DNA from: Enterococcus villorum
Lineage (GTDB): Bacteria > Bacillota > Bacilli > Lactobacillales > Enterococcaceae
Length of the DNA: 34,893 nt
Reading direction: 5' to 3'
NCBI RefSeq assembly: GCF_007990225.1
Contig: NZ_BJWF01000029.1
Coordinates: 1-34,893, forward strand
Below the pieces are notes generated by a model. That model saw only the letters and a list, made by a program, of their open reading frames with translations. It ran no database searches and was not told the DNA's origin. Shown piece by piece: positions 24,894 through 33,247 of this stretch. Each line of letters opens with the position of its first letter. Positions within the stretch are counted from its first letter, which is position 1. Position numbers and translations under genes: made by a program.

Positions 24894-25055
24894 ATGATTT
24901 ATTTATGGATATTTATTTTATTTTTAATCATTTTAAGAAGACCCTCAAGTCAAGTAAGTGAAAAAGTAAAAAAATGGGGGAATGTTTTATTGATAGCGTG
25001 TGGTTTAATAAGTATAGGAATAGTAATATATGCTTATTATAGTGCGAATCATTGA
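24894..25055 (+). CDS. Small two-helix membrane protein, immunity-like (53 aa)
   Basis: ATG 24894 lies behind GGAGGAAGG. The peptide is MIYLWIFILFLIILRRPSSQ, then a charged loop (VSEKVKKWGN) and a second helix (VLLIACGLISIGIVIYAYY). It has two membrane spans, and the loop is net basic. It follows the Gly/Ala-rich protein after a terminator and is closed by its own terminator at 25101. The arrangement copies that of the 17688 gene behind 16991. An immunity function is inference from context. Confidence 0.65.
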   Translation: MIYLWIFILFLIILRRPSSQVSEKVKKWGNVLLIACGLISIGIVIYAYYSANH

Positions 25056-25100
25056 TTTGTTATTCAAGTTAATTTTTTCAATAGCAATTATGTGAAAACA

Positions 25101-25137
25101 AAAAAGCAGATTACTCCAAGGGAAGATCTGTTTTTTT
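25101..25137 (+). terminator. Rho-independent terminator
   Basis: AAAAAGCAGAT pairs with ATCTGTTTTTT around a 14-nt loop, ending in seven T. Confidence 0.8.
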
Positions 25138-25193
25138 ATTTATTGAAGCATTCACAATATAATCATTAATGATAGTGAAGGAGGGGATCGGGT

Positions 25194-25672
25194 ATGGACT
25201 TAGTTCTAGCAAAGAGTATAGACTTACCAAAATCTACGACTGTCAGAGGCAAGCTTTCAAAAAATTGTATGATAAGTATAAAGACGAAACGACTTCACCA
25301 TATAAAGAAACGATTAAGAGATTGACAGAAAAATTTAGACAGAAGAATCGACAATATTATTTAATTGTTGATAATGGTGTTATGGTTAGGTTTCTCTCAA
25401 CTCAATTAGAAAAAAGGATAGATACGAACCAACTGATTATGAGGATTGCTCCGCTTGCAATTCTTCCAGAGTATGAAAACAAAGGATATGGCAAATCAGC
25501 AATGGAAGCAGCAGAAAAGTTAGTCAGAATTGATAAAATTATATTAGATACAATCAAGCAAGAAGAAAAATTGGTGAGTTTTTATCAAAAGTTAGGCTAT
25601 GTAGAAGTAGGCACGTATAGTATCCAGAATGGAATGAATCTACTTGATTTTGAGAAAACGATAACAAACTAA
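25194..25672 (+). pseudogene. GNAT acetyltransferase, N-terminus frameshifted
   Basis: ATG 25194 has GGAGGGG upstream and reads MDLVLAKSIDLPK, a typical GNAT start, before losing the frame. The next frame continues IYDCQRQAFKKLYDKYKDET and the rest of the fold: beta-bulge region MRIAPLAILPEYENKGYGKS, which is the acetyl-CoA pyrophosphate loop (Q/R-x-x-G-x-G/A variant), and FYQKLGYVEVG near the end. The run AAAA at 25229-25232 needs one more A; the restored protein is 159 aa. An alternative ATG at 25169 is in frame with the body but gives an N-terminus without resemblance to the family. The substrate is unknown. Confidence 0.8.
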
Positions 25673-25810
25673 ACTATATCAGGTATATATTGTATAGATT
25701 GTAGTTAATGTCTTTAGGAATATTAACATATAAAAGATAAAGGAATCTTTGTTCAATAAAGTACCATTTAAAATAGTGACTTTTCATTAAAAAAAATAGA
25801 AAATTTCACT

Positions 25811-25853
25811 GGAAACTAGGACAACCAACTATGGAAGTTTGTCTTAGTTTCTT
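25811..25853 (+). terminator. Rho-independent terminator before the feo operon
   Basis: GAAACTAGGACAA pairs with TTGTCTTAGTTTC (one mismatch) around a 14-nt loop. Confidence 0.75.
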
Positions 25854-25923
25854 ATATACACGACAATAATCCCCAATGCCAAATCAGTTAAATAAATCTT
25901 CGCTCATAATATCACAAAACCCA

Positions 25924-25970
25924 TTGACTTTCTCAATTGGAGAAGGTATTCTTTGTGAGAATAATTCTCA
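25924..25970 (+). promoter_or_regulatory. feoAB promoter and Fur box
   Basis: TTGACT (25924-25929) and TATTCT (25947-25952) are 17 bp apart. Three bases downstream, TGAGAATAATTCTCA (25956-25970) is a perfect 7-1-7 palindrome that differs from the Fur consensus TGATAATNATTATCA by one symmetric base pair. It covers the transcription start. A further TTCTC/GAGAA repeat lies in the spacer. Confidence 0.8.
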
Positions 25971-26050
25971 ATAAATGTTTCGGAATAAAAATTAATTCTC
26001 AAAATGGACGTAGGTAGTTGAGTGGATTTTTTTACAGGAAAGGGATAGAA

Positions 26051-26536
26051 ATGAAGCCTTTAAATTCGTTGTCTTTAGAAGAAGCAAAATTAAATCTGGT
26101 ATATCAAATTGAAAAAATACATACTAGTAATGTTGTAAAAAAGCATTTACAAAATTTAGGCATAATATTGGGGAGTAAGGTGGTCGTCATCAATCGTTCT
26201 GGTAATCATGCCATTCTCCTATTGAAAAATAATCGCATAGCAATTGATCGAGAATTATTAACCCAGATTTTTGTGAAAAAAAATGAACTTGTTGAAGACA
26301 ATTGGACTTCTTTAGAACAACTTACGCCAGGAGAGAGTGGGATAGTCGTTGGTATTCATGGCAAAGGAGCAGTTAAACGACGGCTAATGGATATGGGTGT
26401 GACGAAAAATGTTCGACTGACGGTTCGAAAATTAGCCCCATTAGGAGATCCCATAGAAATTACATTAAGAGGATATGAGTTAACCCTTCGTAAAGAAGAA
26501 GCGATGCTGATCCTTGTGCAAAAAGAGGTGCAGTAA
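26051..26536 (+). CDS. feoA: Ferrous iron transport protein A, tandem FeoA domains
   Basis: I start at ATG 26051 (MKPLNSLSLEEAK, 161 aa), behind AGGAAAGGGATAG. A longer in-frame start at 26018 lacks support. The protein holds two SH3-like FeoA domains: a divergent first one (about 1-75) and a canonical second one (about 83-160: LEQLTPGESGIVVGI, MDMGVTKNVRLTV, DPIEITLRGYELTLRKEEA). FeoA binds FeoB at the cytoplasmic face and supports Fe2+ uptake. Most FeoA proteins have one domain of about 75 aa. It is separated from feoB by 2 nt. Confidence 0.92.
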   Translation: MKPLNSLSLEEAKLNLVYQIEKIHTSNVVKKHLQNLGIILGSKVVVINRSGNHAILLLKNNRIAIDRELLTQIFVKKNELVEDNWTSLEQLTPGESGIVVGIHGKGAVKRRLMDMGVTKNVRLTVRKLAPLGDPIEITLRGYELTLRKEEAMLILVQKEVQ

Positions 26537-26538
26537 AA

Positions 26539-28676
26539 ATGAAGGTCGCATTAGTGGGAAATCCCAATAGCGGAAAAAGTAGTTTATTCAATGCATTAAC
26601 TGGTGCCAATCAATATGTAGGAAATTGGCCCGGTGTAACGGTGGAAAAAAAAGAAGGCTGTCTAAAGAAAAATCCTTCGATTCAACTACAAGATTTGCCA
26701 GGAATTTATTCGTTATCTCCTTACACACCAGAAGAAGTGATTGCAAGAAACTATCTTATTCATGAACGTCCTGATTTGATCATCAACATTGTGGATGCCA
26801 CGAATTTAGAAAGAAATCTCTATTTGACTACTCAGTTATTAGACTTAGATATTCCAGTCATTGTTGGCCTGAATATGATGGATGTGATTAAAAAAATGGG
26901 CGAAAAATCAATGTAGAAAAACTAAGTTATGGTTTAGGTGTGCCGGTCGTACCTATCAGTGTCTTAAAAAAAGATGGGATAGATAAGCTTACAGAAAAAA
27001 TACTACGTGCATCTATTCATAAGGACAAAAAATTTATCTGTTCGCTACCAGGTAACTATGATGACCGCTTAGAAGCATCGCTCCACGAAATTGAAAGTAT
27101 TTTAGGAGAAAATAAAGCCTTTCGTCGCTGGTATGCGATTAAATATTTTGAGCGAGATAGCCAATTATGGGAAAAACAAGAATTAACCATGAAGCAGAAA
27201 AAAGAAATCGAACAATTAATTGCGTTGACAGAAAAAATAATTGGTGAAGATAGTGAAACGATTATGATTAATGAGCGCTACGAGTGGTTATCTCAACTGA
27301 CGGCACTTTGTGTGGTAGACACGCATTCGTTTCAATTATCTATTAGTGATAAGATTGATCAAATTGTGACCAATCGTTGGTTAGCATTACCAATTTTCGC
27401 TTTTGTGATGTGGTTCGTTTATTATGTAGCGATCCAAACAATTGGAACAACGGGGACGGATTGGGTGAATGATACGTTATTTGGTCATTGGATTCCACAG
27501 CATGTCGAAAATATACTGGCAAACTGGCAAGTCGCCTCCTGGATGCAACAACTGATTCTTCACGGCATTATTGCAGGAGTTGGAGCAGTTTTAGGTTTTC
27601 TGCCACAGTTAATTGTCTTGTTTTTATGCTTAAGCTTTTTAGAAGACTGTGGATACATGTCAAGAATCGCTTTTGTGATGGATCGGTTGTTTCGAAAATT
27701 TGGTCTTTCAGGAAAATCTTTTATTCCTATGTTGATTGCTACAGGATGTGGTGTGCCTGGAGTAATGGCTAGTCGCACAATAGAAAATGAACAAGATCGA
27801 CGTTTGACGATTATGGTAACGACCTTTATGCCTTGTTCTGCAAAGTTACCTATCATTGCGTTGATTGCAGGGGCATTTTTCCCTCATGCCTCTTGGGTAG
27901 CACCGTCTGCTTATTTTTTAGGAATGAGCTCAATTGTTTTCTCGGGGATTATGCTGAAAAAAACTAAGCTTTTTGCTGGGGATACTACGCCATTTATTAT
28001 GGAATTGCCTGCTTACCATTTGCCACAATGGTCAATGATTTTACGACAAACCTTTGATCGAAGTCTGTCATTTGTAAAAAAAGCAGGGTCCATTATCTTT
28101 GTTTCTAGTACTTTGATATGGTTTTCTTCTTCTTATAATTTCCATGGACAAGCTGTATCAGAAGATCAAAGTATCTTAGCGGGCTTTGGACGTATGGTGG
28201 CGCCAGTTTTTCAACCACTTGGCTGGGGTAATTGGCAAGGAACAGTGGCAACGATCACGGGGTTAGTAGCAAAAGAAAATATTATTGGGACTTTTGGAAT
28301 TTTATTTGGGCAAAAACAGGTAGCAGAAAATGGTCATGAAATTTGGCAAGTATTACAAAATACTTATACTGCGGCGGCGGCTTATTCCTTATTAGCTTTC
28401 AATCTGCTTTGCGCCCCATGTTTTGCAGCTATTGGTGCGATTCATCGGGAAATGAATTCAAAAAAATGGACGCTTATAGCAGTAGGATATCAATGTGGTT
28501 TTGCTTATTTCGTAAGTTTTGTTATCTACCAGTTTGCGCATTTGCTAGAAGGTGGGCATCTTGTCATTTCAACTTATCTAGCTGTCTTACTTTTATTATT
28601 TATGGGCTATGCCTTACTGAAAAAGCAACTCAAAGAACAAAAAATAGTAACGATTACATTAGAAGGTGGCGCTTAA
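26539..28676 (+). pseudogene. feoB: Ferrous iron permease FeoB, split by one frameshift
   Basis: The N-terminal G domain has GNPNSGKS (7-14), DLPG (52-55) and NMMD (112-115), but the frame ends at 26916 after MGEKSM. The next frame resumes with the end of the G domain (PVVPISVLKKDGIDKL) and the full permease: about eight helices and the two Gate motifs around GCGVPGVMASRTIENEQDRR and AKLPIIALI. The A5 run at 26903-26907 needs one more A to read MGEKINVEKLSYGLG, which gives 712 aa. Without correction the GTPase is cut from the channel. An intact Fur box, feoA and the FeoB-associated peptide argue that the system is in use, so sequencing error is a serious alternative. Confidence 0.9.
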
Positions 28677-28808
28677 ATGGCAACATTTTTACTCAGTCTA
28701 TTGATTTTTGGAACTGCTGGATATATCGTGTACTCTCGGATAAAAACTGGAAAAAGCTGTGATGAATGCAAAAGTGCCTGTCCAGTAAAGAAAGTTCAAA
28801 AAAAGTAA
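28677..28808 (+). CDS. FeoB-associated Cys-rich membrane peptide
   Basis: This 43-aa peptide starts at an ATG directly after the feoB stop. It has one N-terminal membrane helix (MATFLLSLLIFGTAGYIVYS) and a cytoplasmic Cys cluster (SCDECKSACP) with a basic tail. This matches the small FeoB-associated Cys-rich membrane proteins of Firmicutes, thought to assist FeoB in place of FeoC. It is too short for standard gene callers and easily missed. Confidence 0.85.
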   Translation: MATFLLSLLIFGTAGYIVYSRIKTGKSCDECKSACPVKKVQKK

Positions 28809-28944
28809 TTATACTAACGAAATGGATAGAGAAACTTTGATGTTACTCCTACATTGTGAATATTTTGTATAAGCTAGAAACGAGCAAGATCAAGCATCAT
28901 TCAAGGATGACATAAAAAAGTTCTCAGTAAATAGAAAAAATTAT

Positions 28945-28993
28945 AGCACTTCTAGGTTGGATTTTAGTCTAACTTAGAAGGCTTTATTTTTTC
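28945..28993 (+). terminator. Terminator of the feo operon
   Basis: CTTCTAGGTT pairs with AACTTAGAAG (one G-T pair), extended by AGC/GCT, followed by a T-rich tract. Confidence 0.8.
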
Positions 28994-29032
28994 TTGTTTG
29001 GAGAAAATTAACCTTGTCAAAATGTATTCACA

Positions 29033-29263
29033 ATGAAAATGACAACATTAAAATCTATTTTTCAAAATAGAGGCAACTGTTTTGGAAATCTGTACTTACT
29101 TGTTTGGATCACGATCTATTGCTGGTGTTTAAAAAGCAACTCCTCAACAACAAGTCCTGATTTTCCAAAATATAAGAAGCTGAAAATCATTTCTTATTTG
29201 CTCGGAGCTTCCAGCTTTTTTACAACCTTCTTAAGTTTTTTTGCTTATTTCGTTGCTCCATAG
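29033..29263 (+). CDS. Small membrane protein, possibly a fragment
   Basis: The 76-aa frame from ATG 29033 lacks a clear ribosome binding site. It has two hydrophobic segments (about 18-32 LYLLVWITIYCWCL and 52-74 SYLLGASSFFTTFLSFFAYF) joined by a polar Ser/Lys loop. The C-terminal half looks like real coding sequence. The first 17 residues do not, so the true start may be displaced by a frameshift. It precedes busR by 38 bp. Function unknown. Confidence 0.4.
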   Translation: MKMTTLKSIFQNRGNCFGNLYLLVWITIYCWCLKSNSSTTSPDFPKYKKLKIISYLLGASSFFTTFLSFFAYFVAP

Positions 29264-29301
29264 TAAGATGTAACTGAAAAAGAGAAGAAAGAGGAATAAA
29301 T

Positions 29302-29934
29302 ATGACTGGAAAGAAAAGAGTTGTTCGTCCGAGATACCAACAAATCGCTGTAGATTTGGCAGAACGGATTGTGGAAAATCGTTATCAAATTGGTGAAAAA
29401 ATTCATGCAAGATCCACTTTAGCAAGTGCATATAACGCTTCTCCAGAAACCACAAGAAAAGCCATCAATGTGCTAGTTGATCTAGGAATTATGGAAGTTC
29501 GTCATGGCAGTGGCGCATTTGTTGCATCAAAAGAAAAAGCAAAAGATTTTTTATTACAATACCAAGATGTCCAGTCGATCCAAGAAACGAAAGCTGAAAT
29601 CATGGCAAGTGTGGAGAAACAACAAGAAGAGTTGAATCATTTTTCGCAATTACTTGATCAATTAGTTAGCCAGACGAAACGGATACATAAAATGAATCCA
29701 TTATTGCCCTTTGAATTAACATTAACAAAAGAGGCGGTTCATCTTGATCAATCAATCAGTGAGTTAAATATTTGGCAAGCAACAGGAGCTACAGTGATCG
29801 CTATTTCTCATAAAGAAGAATTACTCGTTTCTCCTGGTCCGTATGCGAAGTTTACGGCAGGCGATACCGTCCATTTTATCGGAAATGAATATACTTTACA
29901 AAGAATGACCAATTTTTTCTATCCTGAAAATTAA
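29302..29934 (+). CDS. busR: BusR, c-di-AMP-responsive repressor of the betaine transporter
   Basis: The 210-aa protein has a GntR-type winged helix (about 10-75: RPRYQQIAVDLAERIVENRY, STLASAYNASPETTRKAINVL). A Gln/Glu-rich coiled coil follows (about 90-140), then a C-terminal RCK_C/TrkA_C domain (about 148-208: GATVIAISHKEELLVSPGP, FTAGDTVHFIGNE). This is the BusR architecture, in which c-di-AMP binding to RCK_C promotes repression of the glycine betaine importer. The busAA-busAB genes follow directly, with a 13-bp inverted repeat over their promoter as a likely operator. Confidence 0.93.
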   Translation: MTGKKRVVRPRYQQIAVDLAERIVENRYQIGEKIHARSTLASAYNASPETTRKAINVLVDLGIMEVRHGSGAFVASKEKAKDFLLQYQDVQSIQETKAEIMASVEKQQEELNHFSQLLDQLVSQTKRIHKMNPLLPFELTLTKEAVHLDQSISELNIWQATGATVIAISHKEELLVSPGPYAKFTAGDTVHFIGNEYTLQRMTNFFYPEN

Positions 29935-29972
29935 TTTTCTCTGTCATTTTATATTTATAATCAAATTTTAAT

Positions 29973-30014
29973 CTTGGATAATCCTTATAAGTAGCGGATT
30001 ACCCAAGTTTTTTT
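29973..30014 (+). terminator. Terminator of busR
   Basis: CTTGGATAATCC pairs with GGATTACCCAAG (one mismatch), then seven T. busAA therefore has its own promoter. Confidence 0.9.
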
Positions 30015-30045
30015 GCTTTTCATTAAAATAAAGCATCTTCGATTT

Positions 30046-30088
30046 TTGACAAAGTGACTACACGGTGTTAGCATAGTGTAGTCACTTT
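30046..30088 (+). promoter_or_regulatory. busA promoter overlapped by a BusR-type inverted repeat
   Basis: TTGACA (30046-30051) and TAGCAT (30069-30074) are 17 bp apart. The perfect 13-bp arms AAAGTGACTACAC (30051-30063) and GTGTAGTCACTTT (30076-30088) flank the -10 box with 12 bp between them. A repressor bound to both arms would cover the whole promoter. The arms could also fold into a hairpin with a T-run in the transcript. Confidence 0.8.
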
Positions 30089-30135
30089 TTTCAGAAAGAA
30101 AAATGAATTTACATAAAAGGAAAAGGAGAATTTGT

Positions 30136-31329
30136 TTGGTAAAGGTAGAAGTAAAAAATTTAACAAAAATATTTGGTAAAAAGACCCAAGTTGCTTTAGA
30201 AATGATGAAAAATCATCAACCCAAAACGGATATATTGAAGAAAACAGGAGCAACAGTAGGTGTTTATAACGCAAGTTTTGATGTTCAAGAAGGTGAAATT
30301 TTTGTTATCATGGGGCTTTCTGGCAGTGGGAAATCAACATTGATTCGTTTATTGAATCGGTTGATTGAACCTACAGCAGGTAATATTTATATCGATGGTG
30401 AAGACATTTCGACTTTAAGTAAAGAAGAACTTCGTGAAGTACGTCGCCACAAGATTAATATGGTTTTCCAAAATTTTGGATTATTCCCGCATCGAACGAT
30501 TCTAGAAAATACAGAATATGGATTAGAAGTGCGTGGCGTACCAAAAGAAGAGCGACAACAAAAAGCAGAAAAAGCATTGGAAAACTCTAGTTTACTTTCA
30601 TTTAAAGATCAATACCCCAATCAATTATCTGGTGGGATGCAACAACGTGTTGGACTAGCTAGAGCTTTGGCAAATGACCCAGAAATTCTATTGATGGATG
30701 AAGCATTTTCTGCGCTTGATCCATTGATTCGTCGCGAAATGCAAGATGAGTTACTTGATTTGCAAGCAAACGTGCAAAAAACAATTATCTTCATTACCCA
30801 TGATCTAAATGAAGCACTACGCATCGGTGATCGTATTGCGTTAATGAAAGACGGCGAAATCATGCAGATTGGTACAGGAGAAGAAATCTTGACTCACCCA
30901 GCCAACGATTATGTACGAGAATTTGTTGAAGAAGTCGATCGCTCAAAAGTGCTAACGGCTCAAAACATTATGGTTCCTGCATTGACGACGAACATTGAGT
31001 CAGACGGGCCAAACGTTGCCTTAACTAGAATGCGTAATGAAGAAGTAAGTATGTTGATGGCCGTAGATAGAAAACGCCATTTAAAAGGGATTATTACGGC
31101 AGATCAAGCATTAGAAGCAAAACGTCAAAAACGTCCGTTGATTGATTTCTTAGATGAAAACGTCACGGTTATTGGAAAAGATATGGTTGTCAGTGATATC
31201 TTTAATATCATTTATGACTCACCAACTCCGCTAGCAGTTGTGGATAATGGCAAATTAAAAGGTGTTGTTATTCGAGGCAGTGTAATCGAAGCATTAGCGG
31301 AAAACAGTGAGGTGAGTGAAAATGAATAA
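30136..31329 (+). CDS. busAA: Glycine betaine ABC importer, ATPase subunit
   Basis: I start at TTG 30136 ([14 protein letters not shown], 397 aa) because AAAAGGAGA lies 8 nt upstream. The ATG at 30103 has no such site and adds 11 unrelated basic residues. Motifs are Walker [10 protein letters not shown] (60-68), the ABC signature LSGGMQQR, Walker [12 protein letters not shown] and the H-loop THD. Two C-terminal CBS domains (about 270-390) sense ionic strength in the OpuA/BusA family. The protein closely resembles the lactococcal OpuAA/BusAA. It drives osmotic-stress uptake of glycine betaine and overlaps busAB. Confidence 0.96.
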   Translation: MVKVEVKNLTKIFGKKTQVALEMMKNHQPKTDILKKTGATVGVYNASFDVQEGEIFVIMGLSGSGKSTLIRLLNRLIEPTAGNIYIDGEDISTLSKEELREVRRHKINMVFQNFGLFPHRTILENTEYGLEVRGVPKEERQQKAEKALENSSLLSFKDQYPNQLSGGMQQRVGLARALANDPEILLMDEAFSALDPLIRREMQDELLDLQANVQKTIIFITHDLNEALRIGDRIALMKDGEIMQIGTGEEILTHPANDYVREFVEEVDRSKVLTAQNIMVPALTTNIESDGPNVALTRMRNEEVSMLMAVDRKRHLKGIITADQALEAKRQKRPLIDFLDENVTVIGKDMVVSDIFNIIYDSPTPLAVVDNGKLKGVVIRGSVIEALAENSEVSENE

Positions 31330-33049
31330 TTTATTAAACTATCAACTACCAGTAGCTGATTGGGTAGAACATATCACTGAGTGGTTTACAACGACTTTTG
31401 CAGGTTTGTTTTCATTCCTACAAACAATTGGTCAGGCAGTCATGTCAGGAATCACTAATTTACTTTTAGTGATCCCAGCACCATTGTTTATCATAATTTT
31501 AACAGTGATTGCTTTCTTTATTTCTAAAAAACGTCCAGGATTAACTTTATTTACTTTAATTGGATTATGGTTTATTTATAACCAGGGTTTATGGACCGAT
31601 TTGATGAATACAGTCACACTCGTATTACTATCCAGTGTCATTTCAATTGTTATTGGTGTGCCATTAGGAATTTTAATGGCTAAAAGTAGTAAAGCACAAA
31701 GTATCATTAAACCGATCCTTGATTTTATGCAGACGATGCCAGGGTTTGTTTACTTGATTCCAGCAGTTGCTTTCTTTGGAATTGGCATGGTTCCAGGGGT
31801 ATTTGCTTCTGTTATCTTTGCTTTACCACCAACCGTTCGTTTTACTAATCTAGGGATTCGCCAAGTCCCAAAAGAATTAGTAGAAGCATCTGATTCTTTT
31901 GGTAGTACAAGTTGGCAAAAATTGTTCAAGTTAGAATTACCTCTTGCTAAGAGCACGATCATGGCTGGGATTAATCAAACAACGATGTTATCTCTTTCCA
32001 TGGTAGTCATTGCTTCGATGATCGGAGCACCTGGTTTAGGACGTGGCGTGTTATCCGCTTTGCAACGTGCTCAAGTAGGGAATGGATTTGTTAATGGGGT
32101 TGCTCTAGTTATCTTAGCGATTATCATTGACCGTTTTACACAACATTTGAATCAGCCAAATAATAAAAAGGCTACAGGAGCAGCCAAACAAAAAAATAAA
32201 AAAAGACAAGGAATCCTTATCGGAGCAATTGTTGTTGTCCTTTTAGGTGCAATTGGATTAGGTAGTCTATCCAATACTAAAGAAACGAAGAAAATCAATT
32301 TATCCTATGTCGAATGGGATACAGAGGTTGCTTCAACCAATGTTGTAGCTGAAGTTCTAAAAGGTATGGGGTATGATGTAACGATCACTCCGTTAGATAA
32401 CTCAATCATGTGGGAATCTGTTTCAAAAGGTGAATCAGATGGGATGGTTTCCGCTTGGTTACCAAAAACTCATGGTTCGCAGTATGCACAATACAAAGAT
32501 CAAGTCGATGATCTAGGGGCTAATTTAACTGGTGCTAAAGTAGGAATAGCTGTACCAAGTTATATGAATGTCAACTCTATTGAGGAACTTACAGATCAAG
32601 CAGGTAAAAAAATTACAGGGATTGAACCAGGAGCGGGAGTAGTAACGGCTGCTGAAAATACCATCAAACAATATGATAATTTAAAAGATTGGACAGTAGA
32701 AACTTCTTCTTCAGGTGCGATGACTGTGGCATTAGGCCAAGCAATCAAAAAACAAGAGCCAATTGTTATTACTGGCTGGACACCGCATTGGATGTTTGCT
32801 AAATATGATTTGAAATATTTAGCAGATCCTAAAAAAGCGATGGGGAATGCGGAAGAAATCCATACAATTGTACGTAAAGGATTAAAAGAAGACCAACCAG
32901 AAGCCTATAAGGTGCTAGATCATTTTCATTGGTCAGAAAAAGATATGGAGAAGGTCATGTTAGAAATTAATAATGGCAAAGATCCTCAACAAGCAGCGCA
33001 AGACTGGATCAAAGAAAACCAAAAAACAGTCGATAGCTGGAAAGAATAA
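31322..33049 (+). CDS. busAB: Glycine betaine ABC importer, permease fused to binding protein
   Basis: The start is ATG 31322, which overlaps busAA by 8 nt and has GAGGTGA upstream; a GTG two codons earlier is less likely. The 575-aa protein has N-terminal scaffold helices, a MetI-like permease domain (about 75-270) with the coupling motif [20 protein letters not shown], a linker with one more membrane helix ([18 protein letters not shown]) and the external substrate-binding domain (about 320-575: [32 protein letters not shown] with aromatic ligand-cage residues). This is the OpuABC fusion. It acts at the membrane with BusAA. Confidence 0.96.
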   Translation: MNNLLNYQLPVADWVEHITEWFTTTFAGLFSFLQTIGQAVMSGITNLLLVIPAPLFIIILTVIAFFISKKRPGLTLFTLIGLWFIYNQGLWTDLMNTVTLVLLSSVISIVIGVPLGILMAKSSKAQSIIKPILDFMQTMPGFVYLIPAVAFFGIGMVPGVFASVIFALPPTVRFTNLGIRQVPKELVEASDSFGSTSWQKLFKLELPLAKSTIMAGINQTTMLSLSMVVIASMIGAPGLGRGVLSALQRAQVGNGFVNGVALVILAIIIDRFTQHLNQPNNKKATGAAKQKNKKRQGILIGAIVVVLLGAIGLGSLSNTKETKKINLSYVEWDTEVASTNVVAEVLKGMGYDVTITPLDNSIMWESVSKGESDGMVSAWLPKTHGSQYAQYKDQVDDLGANLTGAKVGIAVPSYMNVNSIEELTDQAGKKITGIEPGAGVVTAAENTIKQYDNLKDWTVETSSSGAMTVALGQAIKKQEPIVITGWTPHWMFAKYDLKYLADPKKAMGNAEEIHTIVRKGLKEDQPEAYKVLDHFHWSEKDMEKVMLEINNGKDPQQAAQDWIKENQKTVDSWKE

Positions 33050-33147
33050 AAATAATCCGATTTGAATGGGTTCACGGATGGAATAACAACTAAAAAATAA
33101 TATTTTTGACTAAACAGTATGCAAAAGATATGTTTTTATTTATAAGT

Positions 33148-33191
33148 AAAAGCGAAAGAGCAATAGAGGGGATCTATGCTCTTTCGCTTTT
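33148..33191. terminator. Bidirectional terminator between busAB and the esterase
   Basis: AAAAGCGAAAGAGCA pairs perfectly with TGCTCTTTCGCTTTT, with U-runs on both strands. It serves both convergent genes. Confidence 0.92.
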
Positions 33192-33247
33192 CTATTTTGT
33201 TTTTTCAGTATAAGTGTAAATCAAAGGATGCCTTTGTTAAACGATCG

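Noticed and set aside
28343-28762. 139-aa plus-strand frame overlapping the feoB 3' end
   Set aside because: It is out of frame with the conserved FeoB C-terminus and the Cys-rich peptide, and has no start signals.
30051-30088. The busA inverted repeat as a simple terminator of busR
   Set aside because: busR already has a strong terminator at 29973-30014, and the repeat coincides with a consensus -35/-10 promoter.
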